Notes: generated by a model not told the origin, from the letters alone. 64,000 bases of DNA from Nocardioides aromaticivorans (GCF_013408525.1 NZ_JACBZM010000001.1:3658001-3722000); one strand, 5' to 3'; positions 8,616-19,690 are shown, numbered from the stretch's first letter. Made by a program: numbers and translations.

Positions 8616-9457
8616 TGCTCGCGCAGCTCGCCGACCTCGGCACCCGGAAGTTCTGGCGCGCGACCGGCCGTCCGGTCGACCTCGACGGCGAGCACTCGTG
8701 GCTGCGGGCGCCGACGAGCAGCGGCCCGGTCGTCCGCGACGGATGGCTGGCGGCCGAGGCCGCCCTGCACGGTGGGTACGTCGACGACGAGACCCCGGGC
8801 GCGGGCCTGCTCCCGTCGATGGCGGACCTCGACGGTCCGGGCTTCCGGGCCGCCGACCTGCGGCCGCAGGTGCGGGACTTCTACGAGCACACCGCCGACT
8901 GGCACCTCGAGGCCTGGAGCTCGTGGGCGCCGTGGGCCTGGCCCGGCGGTGAGCTGGTCTCGCGGTTCTTCGGCAAGCGGGTCGAGCAGCTGGCCCTGCC
9001 GATGCGGCCGCTCGACGTGGCGCACGGCATGGAGTCGCGGGTCCCGGTGATCCGCGACGCCGACGGCCGGCAGGTCGCCGCCGGCTGGCTGCGGACGCTG
9101 CGGGCGACGGGGGAGTTCGTGTTCAGCGGCTGCTACTCGACGCGCACGCTGCCCGGCGCCGCCCGGCCCTCGGTCCACGTCGCCTTCCCGCTCGAGTCCG
9201 GCAACGTCCAGGTGTTCCTGCAGCCGCAGGTGCGGGCCGACGGATCCCTCCTCCTCTCCTCGCCGGCGGGGGAGTTCGGCGCGGACGGTGCCTATGTCGT
9301 CGTCGAGGACGGCTCGACCCACGCCTCCCGGATGCCGGTGCACGAGACCTTCCACGTGTACGTCGACGACCGTGGCGTGCTGCGCACCGACCACGTGCTG
9401 CGCCTGTGGGGTGCCACGGCGATGCGGCTGCACTACAAGCTCGAGCGGAGCGCGTGA
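8615..9457 (+). CDS. Unknown conserved protein coupled to metG
   Basis: A 280-residue protein that I do not recognise. It has no signal peptide, membrane segment or obvious catalytic motif. It is tryptophan-rich in the middle (ADWHLEAWSSWAPWAWPGG). The second half looks mostly beta-strand, with paired hydrophobic strands such as VHVAFPLESGNVQVFLQPQV and HETFHVYVDDRGVLRTDHV, suggesting a beta-barrel or lipocalin-like fold. Its ATG overlaps the metG stop (TGATG at 8613-8617), so it is probably translated by ribosomes finishing metG. Base composition and codon use match the neighbours, so there is no sign of recent transfer. A link to translation is suggested only by the coupling. Confidence 0.75.
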   Translation: MLAQLADLGTRKFWRATGRPVDLDGEHSWLRAPTSSGPVVRDGWLAAEAALHGGYVDDETPGAGLLPSMADLDGPGFRAADLRPQVRDFYEHTADWHLEAWSSWAPWAWPGGELVSRFFGKRVEQLALPMRPLDVAHGMESRVPVIRDADGRQVAAGWLRTLRATGEFVFSGCYSTRTLPGAARPSVHVAFPLESGNVQVFLQPQVRADGSLLLSSPAGEFGADGAYVVVEDGSTHASRMPVHETFHVYVDDRGVLRTDHVLRLWGATAMRLHYKLERSA

Positions 9458-9498
9458 AGGTACGCCTCTCGTCGTACGACCGATCGCCCCGGCTCGCC

Positions 9499-9504
9499 TA
9501 GTCT
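9499..9504 (+). promoter_or_regulatory. -10-like TAGTCT before the LysE-family gene
   Basis: TAGTCT ends 7 nt before the ATG at 9512; leaderless promoter candidate. Confidence 0.5.
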
Positions 9505-9511
9505 CAGCACC

Positions 9512-10123
9512 ATGGGCACCGCCTTCCTCCTCACCTCGCTCGTGATCGTCGCGACGCCGGGCACCGGCGCGCTCTACGCCATCGCCGCCGGCCTCACCCG
9601 GGGCACCCGCGCCGCGGTCCTGGCCGCCCTCGCCGGCACCCTCGGCACGATCCCGCACATGGTCGCCGCGATCACCGGCCTGGCCGCGCTGCTGCACGCG
9701 AGCGGGGTCGCCTTCGCGGTCCTGAAGTACGCCGGCGTCGCCTACCTGCTGTTCATGGCGTGGTCGACCTGGCGCGACCGCGGCGTGCTCGCCGTGGACG
9801 AGGAGTCCGCCGCGACCTCCTCGACGCGCGCGGTGCTCGTCTCCGGCATCACGCTCAACCTGCTCAACCCGAAGCTGACCATCTTCTTCTTCGCGTTCCT
9901 GCCCCAGTTCGTGCCGGCAGGCTCGGGCGCCGTGCCCACGATGCTCGGGCTGAGCGCGGTCTTCATGGCGATGACCTTCGTCGTCTTCGCCGTGTACGGC
10001 GCCTGTGCGGCCGCCGTCCGCGACCAGGTCCTGGCGCGGCCCACGGTCGTCGACCGGGTGCGCAAGGCCTTCGCCGCGAGCTTCGCGGTGCTGGCCGGCC
10101 GGCTGGCGCTCGAGTCGCGCTGA
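9512..10123 (+). CDS. LysE/RhtB-family amino-acid exporter
   Basis: Integral membrane exporter of 203 residues, the standard size of the LysE/RhtB family, which exports amino acids and related metabolites. Five to six hydrophobic segments are visible. Family motifs include TPGTGALYAIAAGLTRG in the first loop, KYAGVAYLLFMAW in the third helix and NPKLTIFFFAFLPQF in the fourth. The substrate cannot be read from the sequence. An alpha/beta hydrolase gene starts 18 nt downstream but has its own -10-like hexamer, so the two may be separately transcribed. Confidence 0.9.
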   Translation: MGTAFLLTSLVIVATPGTGALYAIAAGLTRGTRAAVLAALAGTLGTIPHMVAAITGLAALLHASGVAFAVLKYAGVAYLLFMAWSTWRDRGVLAVDEESAATSSTRAVLVSGITLNLLNPKLTIFFFAFLPQFVPAGSGAVPTMLGLSAVFMAMTFVVFAVYGACAAAVRDQVLARPTVVDRVRKAFAASFAVLAGRLALESR

Positions 10124-10128
10124 TCTCC

Positions 10129-10134
10129 TAGCCT
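10129..10134 (+). promoter_or_regulatory. -10-like TAGCCT before the hydrolase gene
   Basis: TAGCCT ends 7 nt before the ATG at 10142; leaderless promoter candidate. Confidence 0.48.
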
Positions 10135-10141
10135 TGCGGTC

Positions 10142-11041
10142 ATGGCCCTGCACCCCCAGGCCCGCCAGGCGATCGAGGACGCCGCAGGCGAGCTCCCCGT
10201 CACCGACCCGTCGTACGACATCGCCGCGGCGCGCCACCAGGCCCGCGTCGCGGCGGCCGCCCAGGAGAAGGTGCCGATCGGCGAGGTGCGCGACGTCGAC
10301 GCCGGCGGCGTACCGGCCCGGCTCTACCTCCCCGAGGGGTACGACGCCGTGGTGGTCCACGCGCACGGCGGCGGCTTCGTCTTCAACGACGTCGAGGTGC
10401 ACGACGCGGCCGTCCGTCGCTTCGCCGCGATCGCCGGGGCCGCCGTGCTCAGCGTCGACTACCGGCGCCCGCCCGAGCACCGCTTCCCGGCCGCGCCCGA
10501 CGACCTGACGGCTGCGGTCGCCTGGCTCGCGACCCAGCCGGAGCTGGCCGGCCTGCCGACGTTCGCGCACGGCGACAGCGCGGGCGGCAACCTCGCCCTG
10601 GTCACGGCCCTGCGCCATCCCGGCCGGTTCGCGGGCGTCGCCCTGATCTACCCCTTCCTCGACCCGACGGCGGCCTTCGACTCCTACCGCACGGCCGCCG
10701 ACGGCTTCGAGCCGAGCGAGGCGGCCTGGTACTGGCAGCAGTACGCGTCGCCGGACGACCTGGCCGACCCCGACCTGGCCCCGCTGCTGTCCGACCGGCT
10801 CGGCACGCTGCCGCCGACGCTGGTCACGACCGCCGAGCACGACCCGCTGCGTGACGAGGGCGAGCACCTCGTGCTGCTGCTCGCCGAGGCCGGCGTCGAG
10901 GTCGTCGGCACCCGCTACCTCGGCCAGCTCCACGGCTACTGGCGACACGCGTCGGTGTTCGACGCCGCCGAGCCGACGATGCGGCAGGTCGGCGGCTGGA
11001 TCCGGATGCTCGTCGAGCGGGCGCGAAGGACCGCCGGCTAG
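10142..11041 (+). CDS. Alpha/beta hydrolase, hormone-sensitive-lipase type
   Basis: Carboxylester hydrolase of the HSL (family IV) alpha/beta-hydrolase group, 299 residues, cytoplasmic. The oxyanion-hole motif HGGGF is at residues 75-79. The nucleophile elbow GDSAGGN has Ser146, the acid is probably Asp234 in EHDPLRDEG, and the base is His264 in GQLHGYW. These are the family's full catalytic set. Natural substrates, perhaps short-chain esters or lactones, cannot be deduced. Its stop codon overlaps that of the convergent GH43 gene through the palindrome CTAG at 11038-11041, so both transcripts must overlap or terminate inside the opposite gene. Confidence 0.92.
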   Translation: MALHPQARQAIEDAAGELPVTDPSYDIAAARHQARVAAAAQEKVPIGEVRDVDAGGVPARLYLPEGYDAVVVHAHGGGFVFNDVEVHDAAVRRFAAIAGAAVLSVDYRRPPEHRFPAAPDDLTAAVAWLATQPELAGLPTFAHGDSAGGNLALVTALRHPGRFAGVALIYPFLDPTAAFDSYRTAADGFEPSEAAWYWQQYASPDDLADPDLAPLLSDRLGTLPPTLVTTAEHDPLRDEGEHLVLLLAEAGVEVVGTRYLGQLHGYWRHASVFDAAEPTMRQVGGWIRMLVERARRTAG

Positions 11042-12222
11042 CCCGGGTCGACGACCTCCAGCGTCCCGTCGTCGCGCTGCCACAGCCCGGCGACGTGCAT
11101 CCGGCGCAGGCCGCCGACCCGGTCCCACGCGTGGTAGACGAGCCGGAGCGACTTCCCGTCGACGAACCCGGTCGCGCCGCCCGGACCGGGGTTGCCCGTC
11201 GTGGCCGTGGTCAGCAGCGGGGCGCCGTGGTTCTGCCGCACGCACGGACCCTCCGGCCCCGCGCAGATGGCGTAGCCGGTCGCGTAGTCCGCCCGCTCCC
11301 ACGAGTTGCCGGAGTAGAAGAGGTAGGTCACGCCGCGGAACTGGACCATGCTCGGGTTCTCGATCGTGTCGCCCTCCCACGCCTCGTCGAGGGTGAGCAG
11401 CTCGCGCGTCTCCGAGCCCTCGGCGAAGCCGGTGCCGTCGGCGTTGAGCCGGCGGACGAACAGGCCGGCCGGGCGCCGGTTGACGACGCCCGAGAACTTC
11501 CACAGCAGCCACGGTCGCCCGGTGCTGTCAACGAAGACGTCCGGGTCGATCACGCCGAGCTGCGCCTGGCCGTAGCAGAGCGGCTCGCCGACCGGCCGGA
11601 ACGGGCCCGCGGGGGAGGGACCGCGCGCCAGGCCGATGCAGTTGTGCCGCTCACCGCCGCTGGTGCCGGCCTGCGCGGCGTACGCCGCCGTCCACCCCTT
11701 GCCGACCTTGCCGACGCCGGGTGCCCACAGGCTCTGGCCGCCGCCACGGGAGCGCACCCAGCCGGCGGGCTGCAGCGGGTCGACCTTGCGGCCGGCGCCG
11801 TCGGTCAGCGGGGTCCACGTGCGCAGGTCACGGGAGACGAGGGTCGGCAGGCGCAGGTGGGAGGTGTTGGTCGCGTAGGCGTACCAGCGCCCGTCGGCAC
11901 GCACGATGTCCGGGTCCGCGAAGTAGCCGCGGTACGCCACGCCGGGGCGCCAATGCTCGCTCCCGGCGGCGACGTCGATCGGCGCCGGCCGATTCTGCTG
12001 CGGGAGCTGCTGGGCCAGCCGCTCGGCGAGCTTGGCGAGGTCCTGCATCTCGCCGGCGAGCACATCGCTCGGCAGCACGGTCGGCACCGCGGTGGGCTCG
12101 GGGATCAGCGGCGCCTCGGACGTGGTCGGGCCCGCCTCCGGCGTACCCTCGCTGCTCCCGCTGCAGGCCGAGACGGCCAGCGCCACCGTGGCGAGCACTC
12201 CCGCCAGCGCGCGACCTCGCAT
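11038..12222 (-). CDS. Glycoside hydrolase family 43-type lipoprotein
   Basis: Predicted surface lipoprotein of 394 residues with a five-bladed beta-propeller of the GH43 type (arabinanases, xylosidases). The N-terminus has a lipobox (LAVSACSG, Cys at about residue 20) and a Thr/Ser/Pro linker. Expected catalytic positions are visible: base Asp in DPDIVRADGRWYAY, pKa-modulating Asp in VIDPDVFVDSTGRPWLLWK, and general acid Glu in IENPSMVQFRGVTYLFYS. It likely acts on plant or cell-wall arabinose/xylose polymers outside the membrane. A GGGAG ribosome site precedes the ATG. The start is only 45 nt from the folC start, so the genes are divergent with a shared short promoter. Confidence 0.88.
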   Translation of the reverse strand: MRGRALAGVLATVALAVSACSGSSEGTPEAGPTTSEAPLIPEPTAVPTVLPSDVLAGEMQDLAKLAERLAQQLPQQNRPAPIDVAAGSEHWRPGVAYRGYFADPDIVRADGRWYAYATNTSHLRLPTLVSRDLRTWTPLTDGAGRKVDPLQPAGWVRSRGGGQSLWAPGVGKVGKGWTAAYAAQAGTSGGERHNCIGLARGPSPAGPFRPVGEPLCYGQAQLGVIDPDVFVDSTGRPWLLWKFSGVVNRRPAGLFVRRLNADGTGFAEGSETRELLTLDEAWEGDTIENPSMVQFRGVTYLFYSGNSWERADYATGYAICAGPEGPCVRQNHGAPLLTTATTGNPGPGGATGFVDGKSLRLVYHAWDRVGGLRRMHVAGLWQRDDGTLEVVDPG

Positions 12223-12250
12223 GCTTTCACTCCCTCCCGCGCCGACACCC

Positions 12251-12256
12251 TAGACT
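12251..12256 (+). promoter_or_regulatory. -10-like TAGACT before folC
   Basis: TAGACT ends 10 nt before the folC ATG at 12267, implying a leader of only a few bases. Confidence 0.42.
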
Positions 12257-12266
12257 GCCGAGAGCC

Positions 12267-13619
12267 ATGACTGAGCCTGTTGCGCGCCCTGCCGAGACCG
12301 TCGCCGAGGCCGAGGACGCCCTGCTGTCCCGGTGGCCCGAGACGCGGCTGGAGCCCTCGCTCGACCGCATCCGGGCCTTCACCGAGCTGCTCGGCGACCC
12401 GCAGCGCGCCTACCGGTCGATCCACCTGACCGGGACCAACGGCAAGACCTCGACCTCGCGGATGATCGACGCCCTGCTCCGCGCCCTCGACCTGCGCACC
12501 GGCCGCTTCACCAGCCCGCACGTCGAGCGGATGGCCGAGCGGATCAGCGTCGACGGCGAGCCGCTGGACGACGAGGCCTTCGTGCGGGCGTTCAACGACG
12601 TGGCGCCGTACATGCACCTCGTCGACGAGGCCGAGGCCCACCCGCTCAGCTTCTTCGAGGCCGTCGTCGGCATGGCGTACGCCGCGTTCGCCGACGCGCC
12701 CGTCGACGTCGCCGTCGTCGAGGTCGGGATGGGTGGCTCGTGGGACGCGACCAATGTCATCGACGCCGACGTCGCGGTGGTCACCCCGATCGCCGTCGAC
12801 CACGCCAACTACCTCGGCGGCACGCCCGCCGAGATCGCGCGCGAGAAGGCCGGGATCATCAAGCCGGGCTCCGTAGCGGTGCTCGCCCAGCAGACGGCCG
12901 AGGCCGCCGCCGTCCTCCTCGAGCGGGCCGCCGAGGTCGGCGCGACCGTCGCCCGGGAGGGCCTCGAGTTCGGCGTCGTCGCACGCGCTGCCGCCGTCGG
13001 TGGCCAGGTCGTGACCCTCCAGGGCCTCCGGGGCCGGTACGACGACGTCTTCCTCCCGCTCTACGGCGCGCACCAGGCGCAGAACGCCGCGGCGGCGCTG
13101 GCCGCGGTGGAGGCCTTCCTGGGCGGCGAGGAGCCGCTCGGCGACGACGTCGTCCGCGGCGCCTTCGCCGAGATGACCTCGCCGGGCCGGCTCGAGGTGA
13201 TCCGCCGCAGCCCGACGATCGTGCTCGACGCGGCCCACAACCCGCACGGAGCCGAGGCCACGGCCGCCGCGCTGGAGGACTCCTTCCAGTTCGACCCGCT
13301 CATCGGCGTCATCGGCGTGATGGGCGACAAGGACGCCGAGGGCCTGCTCGCCGCGTTCGAGCCGCACCTGGCCCACGTCGTGGTCACCCAGAACTCCACC
13401 GAGCGGGCGATGCCGGCCGACCGGCTGGCCGAGGTCGCGCGCGAGGTGTTCGGCGAGGACCGGGTGAGCGTCGTACCCCGGCTCGCGGACGCGATCGACG
13501 AGGCCGCGGCCCGCGCCGAGTCCGCCGGTTCCGACGCGCTGAGCTCCGGAGCCGTGCTGGTCACGGGCTCCGTCGTGACGGTCGGGGAGGCGCGGGTGCT
13601 GCTGGGCGGGCTCAAGTGA
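12267..13619 (+). CDS. folC: Bifunctional folylpolyglutamate synthase / dihydrofolate synthase
   Basis: Mur-ligase-like ATP-dependent enzyme that adds glutamate to dihydropteroate and to tetrahydrofolate in folate biosynthesis, 450 residues. The P-loop is HLTGTNGKTSTS at about residues 51-62. FTSPHVERMAERI is the family's substrate loop, VEVGMGGSWDATN the second Mur signature, and VLDAAHNPHG the C-terminal domain motif. The start ATG at 12267 follows a TAGACT hexamer. It overlaps the DUF4233 gene by four bases (GTGA), an arrangement conserved in mycobacteria (folC then Rv2446c). Confidence 0.96.
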   Translation: MTEPVARPAETVAEAEDALLSRWPETRLEPSLDRIRAFTELLGDPQRAYRSIHLTGTNGKTSTSRMIDALLRALDLRTGRFTSPHVERMAERISVDGEPLDDEAFVRAFNDVAPYMHLVDEAEAHPLSFFEAVVGMAYAAFADAPVDVAVVEVGMGGSWDATNVIDADVAVVTPIAVDHANYLGGTPAEIAREKAGIIKPGSVAVLAQQTAEAAAVLLERAAEVGATVAREGLEFGVVARAAAVGGQVVTLQGLRGRYDDVFLPLYGAHQAQNAAAALAAVEAFLGGEEPLGDDVVRGAFAEMTSPGRLEVIRRSPTIVLDAAHNPHGAEATAAALEDSFQFDPLIGVIGVMGDKDAEGLLAAFEPHLAHVVVTQNSTERAMPADRLAEVAREVFGEDRVSVVPRLADAIDEAAARAESAGSDALSSGAVLVTGSVVTVGEARVLLGGLK

Positions 13620-14035
13620 GCGGCACGGAGCAGCCCGACCAGGTCGCACCGGTCGACCCGGAGCGGGAGAAGTCGCCGCGACGCGGGATGTGTGCGGCCG
13701 TGCTGACGCTGGAGGCGATCGCGGTCGCGCTGTCGGTCCCGGTCATGATCACGATCTCCGACGTGAGCCCCGCGCTGGCGCTCTCGCTGGGGCTCGGGCT
13801 CGCCGTCCTGTGCGTCCTGGTCGCGGGGATCCTGCGGCGGGAGTCCGGCTACCGGGTCGGCCACGCGCTGCAGGTCGGCGCGGTCGCGCTCGGCTTCCTG
13901 GCGCCCATGATGTTCGTCGTCGGGGGCCTGTTCGCCCTGCTGTGGGGCACCGCCTACGGCCTGGGCCGCAAGATCGAGCGGGAGCGGGCCGAGGCGTTCG
14001 CCGAGTACGACCGCCGCCGCGAATCGGGGGAGTAA
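13616..14035 (+). CDS. DUF4233 membrane protein
   Basis: A 139-residue integral membrane protein of the DUF4233 family, function unknown. Four hydrophobic segments lie between residues 25 and 120, flanked by a charged N-terminus and a basic/acidic C-terminal helix (RKIERERAEAFAEYDRRR). The GTG start overlaps the folC stop by four bases, so translation is probably coupled. In mycobacteria the gene after this pair is ndk; here it is secA and no ndk is present in the window. Assignment rests on the folC position, size and topology. Confidence 0.8.
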   Translation: MSGTEQPDQVAPVDPEREKSPRRGMCAAVLTLEAIAVALSVPVMITISDVSPALALSLGLGLAVLCVLVAGILRRESGYRVGHALQVGAVALGFLAPMMFVVGGLFALLWGTAYGLGRKIERERAEAFAEYDRRRESGE

Positions 14036-14046
14036 CAGGCGCTCGG

Positions 14047-14052
14047 TAGAGT
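14047..14052 (+). promoter_or_regulatory. -10-like TAGAGT before secA
   Basis: TAGAGT ends 6 nt before the secA GTG at 14059; leaderless promoter candidate that also fixes the start. Confidence 0.52.
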
Positions 14053-14058
14053 GGCGCC

Positions 14059-16944
<2,886 letters not shown>

Positions 16945-16955
16945 GGACCACGTGA

Positions 16956-16983
16956 GAGTTTCACCGGCCGACCGGTGAAACTC
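16956..16983. repeat. Palindrome 1 of the secA 3' hairpin cluster
   Basis: Arms GAGTTTCACCGG (16956-16967) and CCGGTGAAACTC (16972-16983) with a 4-nt loop. The same GAGTTTCACCGG arm recurs in the third palindrome at 17040, so the copies are related. Confidence 0.8.
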
Positions 16984-17020
16984 ATGGTTGGACGATGAAA
17001 CTTCGTCGTCCAACCATGAG
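16981..17020. repeat. Palindrome 2 of the secA 3' hairpin cluster
   Basis: A perfect 15-bp stem, CTCATGGTTGGACGA (16981-16995) against TCGTCCAACCATGAG (17006-17020), with a 10-nt loop. A further partial copy of the TTTCGTCGTCCAA arm lies at 17021-17033. The CTC start overlaps the end of palindrome 1, so the two stems compete. Confidence 0.8.
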
Positions 17021-17033
17021 TTTCGTCGTCCAA

Positions 17034-17073
17034 GTGCGGGAGTTTCACCGGCCGGCCGGTGAAACTCCCGCAC
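17034..17073. terminator. Perfect 40-bp palindrome between convergent secA and GDSL genes
   Basis: Each half is 20 bases beginning GTGCGGGAGTTTCACC and ending at a GGCC/GGCC centre, with no mismatches. Together with the two preceding palindromes it probably terminates both convergent genes (stops at 16944 and 17081). It may also be a genome-wide intergenic repeat. Confidence 0.75.
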
Positions 17074-17080
17074 TGGCCAT

Positions 17081-18280
17081 CTACTGCAGCGTCATCCGCG
17101 GCTCGCCGTTGAGCAGGCCGGTCGCGGTGCGCACGCAGGCGCCGCCCTTCGGCGTACCGGCGTTCCACGCCTGGCGCACGCAGCTGCGCACGGCGAGCTG
17201 CCCCCAGTAGTTCGGGTGCAGCGACTCCTGGATGTAGTACGGACTGTCGCCGGCCGTGGTGACGGTGCGGATCTGGTTGACCCACTCGGTCCGGTCGACG
17301 GCGCCCGCGGAGGTCCAGTTCGCGATGCCGACCTCCTCGTAGAGCCCGACGCCGGTCTCGCACAGGCGCCGGCCGTTGAAGGTGCTCGCGAGGTCGAGCA
17401 CCTTGCTGTTCGTGATGCCGGCCTGGGTGATGGCGCCGGTGACCGTGCTGTTGATCTTGGGCAGGGCCGTGTTGTTGGCCCAGTCGGCGTCAGCGTTCCA
17501 GAAGCCGCAGCCGCCGGTGTCCTGGCGCGTGTAGCCGCTCTGGCTGTAGCGGAAGCCGGAGCCGCCGGGGATCGGCGACGGGTAGGTCTGGACCAGCATC
17601 GTCCACTGGGTGTCGGCGTAGCCGGCGTTGCGCATCGCGGTGCGGATGTTGGTCAGGGCTCCGGCGATCCTCGTCTTCACGTTCGCGACGTTGGTCGTGG
17701 TGAAGTTGCTGGTGACGCTGCTGTCGTCGTAGCAGTAGTCCTTCCACCACGACGGTGAGAGCAGGAAGTCCTGCACGCACTGCTGGACGATGCCTGCGAA
17801 GTTGAAGTCGTTGCCACCGATCGAGACGACGACCATCCTCACGTTGTGCGTGCCGGCGAAGGTCTGCAGGGCGCGCGCCTGGCCGACGCCCTCGGCGCCG
17901 CTGTAGAAGTCGAGCCCGGGCTTGAACTCGTCGCCCGTCGCCGTGGCGGTCTTCGCGCCGGAGCAGGCGAGGTTGAGGCTGCCGACGCCGCCGCCGATGT
18001 GGATCTCTGCGCTCTTCGAGCGGTGGCAGCGGTTGATCGCCTCACCGGTCCCGCTGGCGTTGTCGTAGTAGGCCGTCGAGCCGAGGGCGTCGGCCCGCGC
18101 GCTGCTGCTGTTGGACGAGCCGGCCCAGCGACCGGCCTCACCCGAGATGTAGGAGTCGCCGACCGAGACGACGTAGGGAGTGCCGACTCCGGGGCCGTCG
18201 GCGTGGGCGGGGGATGCGGTGAGCGGGGCGACCAGCGTCGCGCCGACGGCAGCCAGGGTGGCCGCGAGTGCACGGATCAT
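17081..18280 (-). CDS. Secreted SGNH/GDSL hydrolase
   Basis: Exported esterase/lipase-type SGNH hydrolase, 399 residues. The signal peptide MIRALAATLAAVGATLV...ASPAHA ends near residue 27. Block I VSVGDSYISGE contains the nucleophile Ser43, block III VVSIGGNDFNF holds the Gly/Asn oxyanion residues, and block V ESLHPNYWGQ carries the catalytic His. Several cysteines suggest disulfides, typical of secreted actinobacterial members. The substrate is unknown. The ATG at 18280 is preferred over an upstream TTG at 18316 because the signal peptide begins there and TATCTT ends 6 nt before it. Confidence 0.88.
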   Translation of the reverse strand: MIRALAATLAAVGATLVAPLTASPAHADGPGVGTPYVVSVGDSYISGEAGRWAGSSNSSSARADALGSTAYYDNASGTGEAINRCHRSKSAEIHIGGGVGSLNLACSGAKTATATGDEFKPGLDFYSGAEGVGQARALQTFAGTHNVRMVVVSIGGNDFNFAGIVQQCVQDFLLSPSWWKDYCYDDSSVTSNFTTTNVANVKTRIAGALTNIRTAMRNAGYADTQWTMLVQTYPSPIPGGSGFRYSQSGYTRQDTGGCGFWNADADWANNTALPKINSTVTGAITQAGITNSKVLDLASTFNGRRLCETGVGLYEEVGIANWTSAGAVDRTEWVNQIRTVTTAGDSPYYIQESLHPNYWGQLAVRSCVRQAWNAGTPKGGACVRTATGLLNGEPRMTLQ

Positions 18281-18286
18281 GGACGG

Positions 18287-18292
18287 AAGATA
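18287..18292 (-). promoter_or_regulatory. -10-like TATCTT before the GDSL gene
   Basis: On the minus strand TATCTT ends 6 nt before the ATG at 18280; leaderless promoter candidate. Confidence 0.45.
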
Positions 18293-18369
18293 GTGACCGA
18301 GGTCACATCTGAACAAGGGTCAGGTTCGAGAGCTCCTGGGGGACATCCGCGACCTGCCCGGAGAAATCG

Positions 18370-18882
18370 TCAGGAGAAGTCGAGCGCGGTGCAGATCCAC
18401 CGCTGGTCGCTGCGCTCGAAGCGGACCGCGATCGCGCGCGACCGCTCGCCGTGGCGCACGTGGACCCCGCACTCGACGATCCCGTCGGTCACGAAGCAGG
18501 CGTGCACGCTGCGGACCTTCGGGCGCACCGGCTGCACCTGGGCCAGCCCCGGCTGGTGCCCACCCGCGCGGGCCACCAGGTGTGCGCGGAGCCGCAGGTC
18601 GGCGTACACCTCGGGGGTGGTCCAGCGCACCAGCTGGGACACGGGCCGGTCGCCGCCGACGATCTCGACGACGGCCTGGGCGAACCGGTGGGTCCACTCC
18701 TCGATCGTGCGTCGCAGCCGCCGGTCGATCGGTACGACGGCTGCCCCGGGCCGGCTCGACGACGGTGAGGTGGCCGGAGGTGGCCCCTGCCGGGGGAGCA
18801 GGGCCAGGGCGAGGGTGCCCTGGGTGGGGGCGACCGGGACGGCCCGGCGGACGCCGACGAGGTCGCTCGGTGATGCGGTCAT
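18370..18882 (-). CDS. Rv3235-family protein
   Basis: A 170-residue cytoplasmic protein of the actinobacterial Rv3235 family, role not established. The first 50 residues are Pro/Ala-rich and look disordered. The folded part starts near RRLRRTIEEWTHRFAQAVVEIVGGDRP and ends with the conserved VRFERSDQRWICTALDF strand pair. A good ribosome site, AGGAG, lies 7 nt before the ATG. It starts 21 nt downstream of the LysM-domain gene on the same strand, so the two are likely one operon. The family occurs near secA in many actinobacteria, which fits this position and suggests an envelope or export-linked role (inference). Confidence 0.82.
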   Translation of the reverse strand: MTASPSDLVGVRRAVPVAPTQGTLALALLPRQGPPPATSPSSSRPGAAVVPIDRRLRRTIEEWTHRFAQAVVEIVGGDRPVSQLVRWTTPEVYADLRLRAHLVARAGGHQPGLAQVQPVRPKVRSVHACFVTDGIVECGVHVRHGERSRAIAVRFERSDQRWICTALDFS

Positions 18883-18903
18883 GGTGCTCTCCTGTCGTGG
18901 TGT

Positions 18904-19569
18904 TCAGTGCGGCGGCAGGCGGAGCTGCTGCCCGGGCTGGAGGAGGTCGGGGTCGGCGCCGATGACGGCGGCGTTGAGCGCGTGGACCCGGTGCCAGTAC
19001 GACGCCACGTCGGCCGCCGACGCGTCGGGGCCCAGGGTCCGGGCGGCGATCGCCCACAGGCTGTCGCCGGGGCGGACTGGCACGGTCCGCTCGTCGCCAC
19101 GGTCGTCGGTCACTGCGCCGGTGGGGTGGGCGGAGTCGGCCGAGTCGGTGGGACCGGCGGAGCCGGCGGCGCCGGTCGCGCGGTCGGGCAGCGGCAGGCC
19201 GTCGAGGGAGGGAGCGGGGCCGTCGCCGCCGGTGGCCGCGGCGGGGCCGGCGACGGCGACCACGCCACAGGCGGCAAGGAGGAGGGTGCGTACCGGACCG
19301 ATCCGCCGGCTGGTGCGGCCGGTGCGGAGGGTCGCGCCGGGGGAGCGCAGCTGGTGCCAGGCCACGTCGGTGGTCGTCAGCCACAGCAGCACCGCGGCGA
19401 CCAGGGCGGCCGCCGCGCAACCGCCGACCAGCAGGTCGGCGAAGCTCGCCTGCGGCCGCAGCAGCCCGAGCGCCGGGCCGGCCGTCCGCCCCAGCGCGAC
19501 GGCGCCGGCGGTGACCGCCACCCACAGCAGTGCCGCGCGTCGCCGTACGGCAGAAGTCGCATCGTCCAT
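18904..19569 (-). CDS. Membrane-anchored LysM-domain protein
   Basis: A 221-residue membrane protein with a C-terminal LysM peptidoglycan-binding domain. Three hydrophobic segments (about 13-35, 42-65 and 96-112) are followed by an Ala/Gly/Ser/Asp linker. The LysM domain begins VPVRPGDSLWAIAARTLGP and ends DLLQPGQQLRLPP near the C-terminus, placing it outside the membrane. The upstream frame is open, but the ATG at 19569 (MDDATSAVRRR) is the first credible start. It pairs with the Rv3235-family gene. An envelope scaffold or cell-wall sensing role is inferred. Confidence 0.82.
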   Translation of the reverse strand: MDDATSAVRRRAALLWVAVTAGAVALGRTAGPALGLLRPQASFADLLVGGCAAAALVAAVLLWLTTTDVAWHQLRSPGATLRTGRTSRRIGPVRTLLLAACGVVAVAGPAAATGGDGPAPSLDGLPLPDRATGAAGSAGPTDSADSAHPTGAVTDDRGDERTVPVRPGDSLWAIAARTLGPDASAADVASYWHRVHALNAAVIGADPDLLQPGQQLRLPPH

Positions 19570-19690
19570 CCCGAGAACCTTTGCGTTTGCTTCCGTTTGA
19601 TTCAGGATGTACGGTTTGAGCGCATTCGTCAAACGTCTGTCCACAGGCCCCGGCCGCGCTGCGCTCCCGCGGCCGTGCGAAGGTGGACGC

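Noticed and set aside
11038..11041. CTAG as a special site between the hydrolase and GH43 genes
   Set aside because: It is simply the overlap of two TAG stop codons of convergent genes.
7946..11512. Very long minus-strand open frame across metG, LysE and hydrolase genes
   Set aside because: It spans several well-recognised genes on the opposite strand and shows no motifs.
18314..18316. TTG at 18316 as start of the GDSL hydrolase
   Set aside because: It would add 12 residues before a clear signal peptide and include the predicted -10 hexamer.
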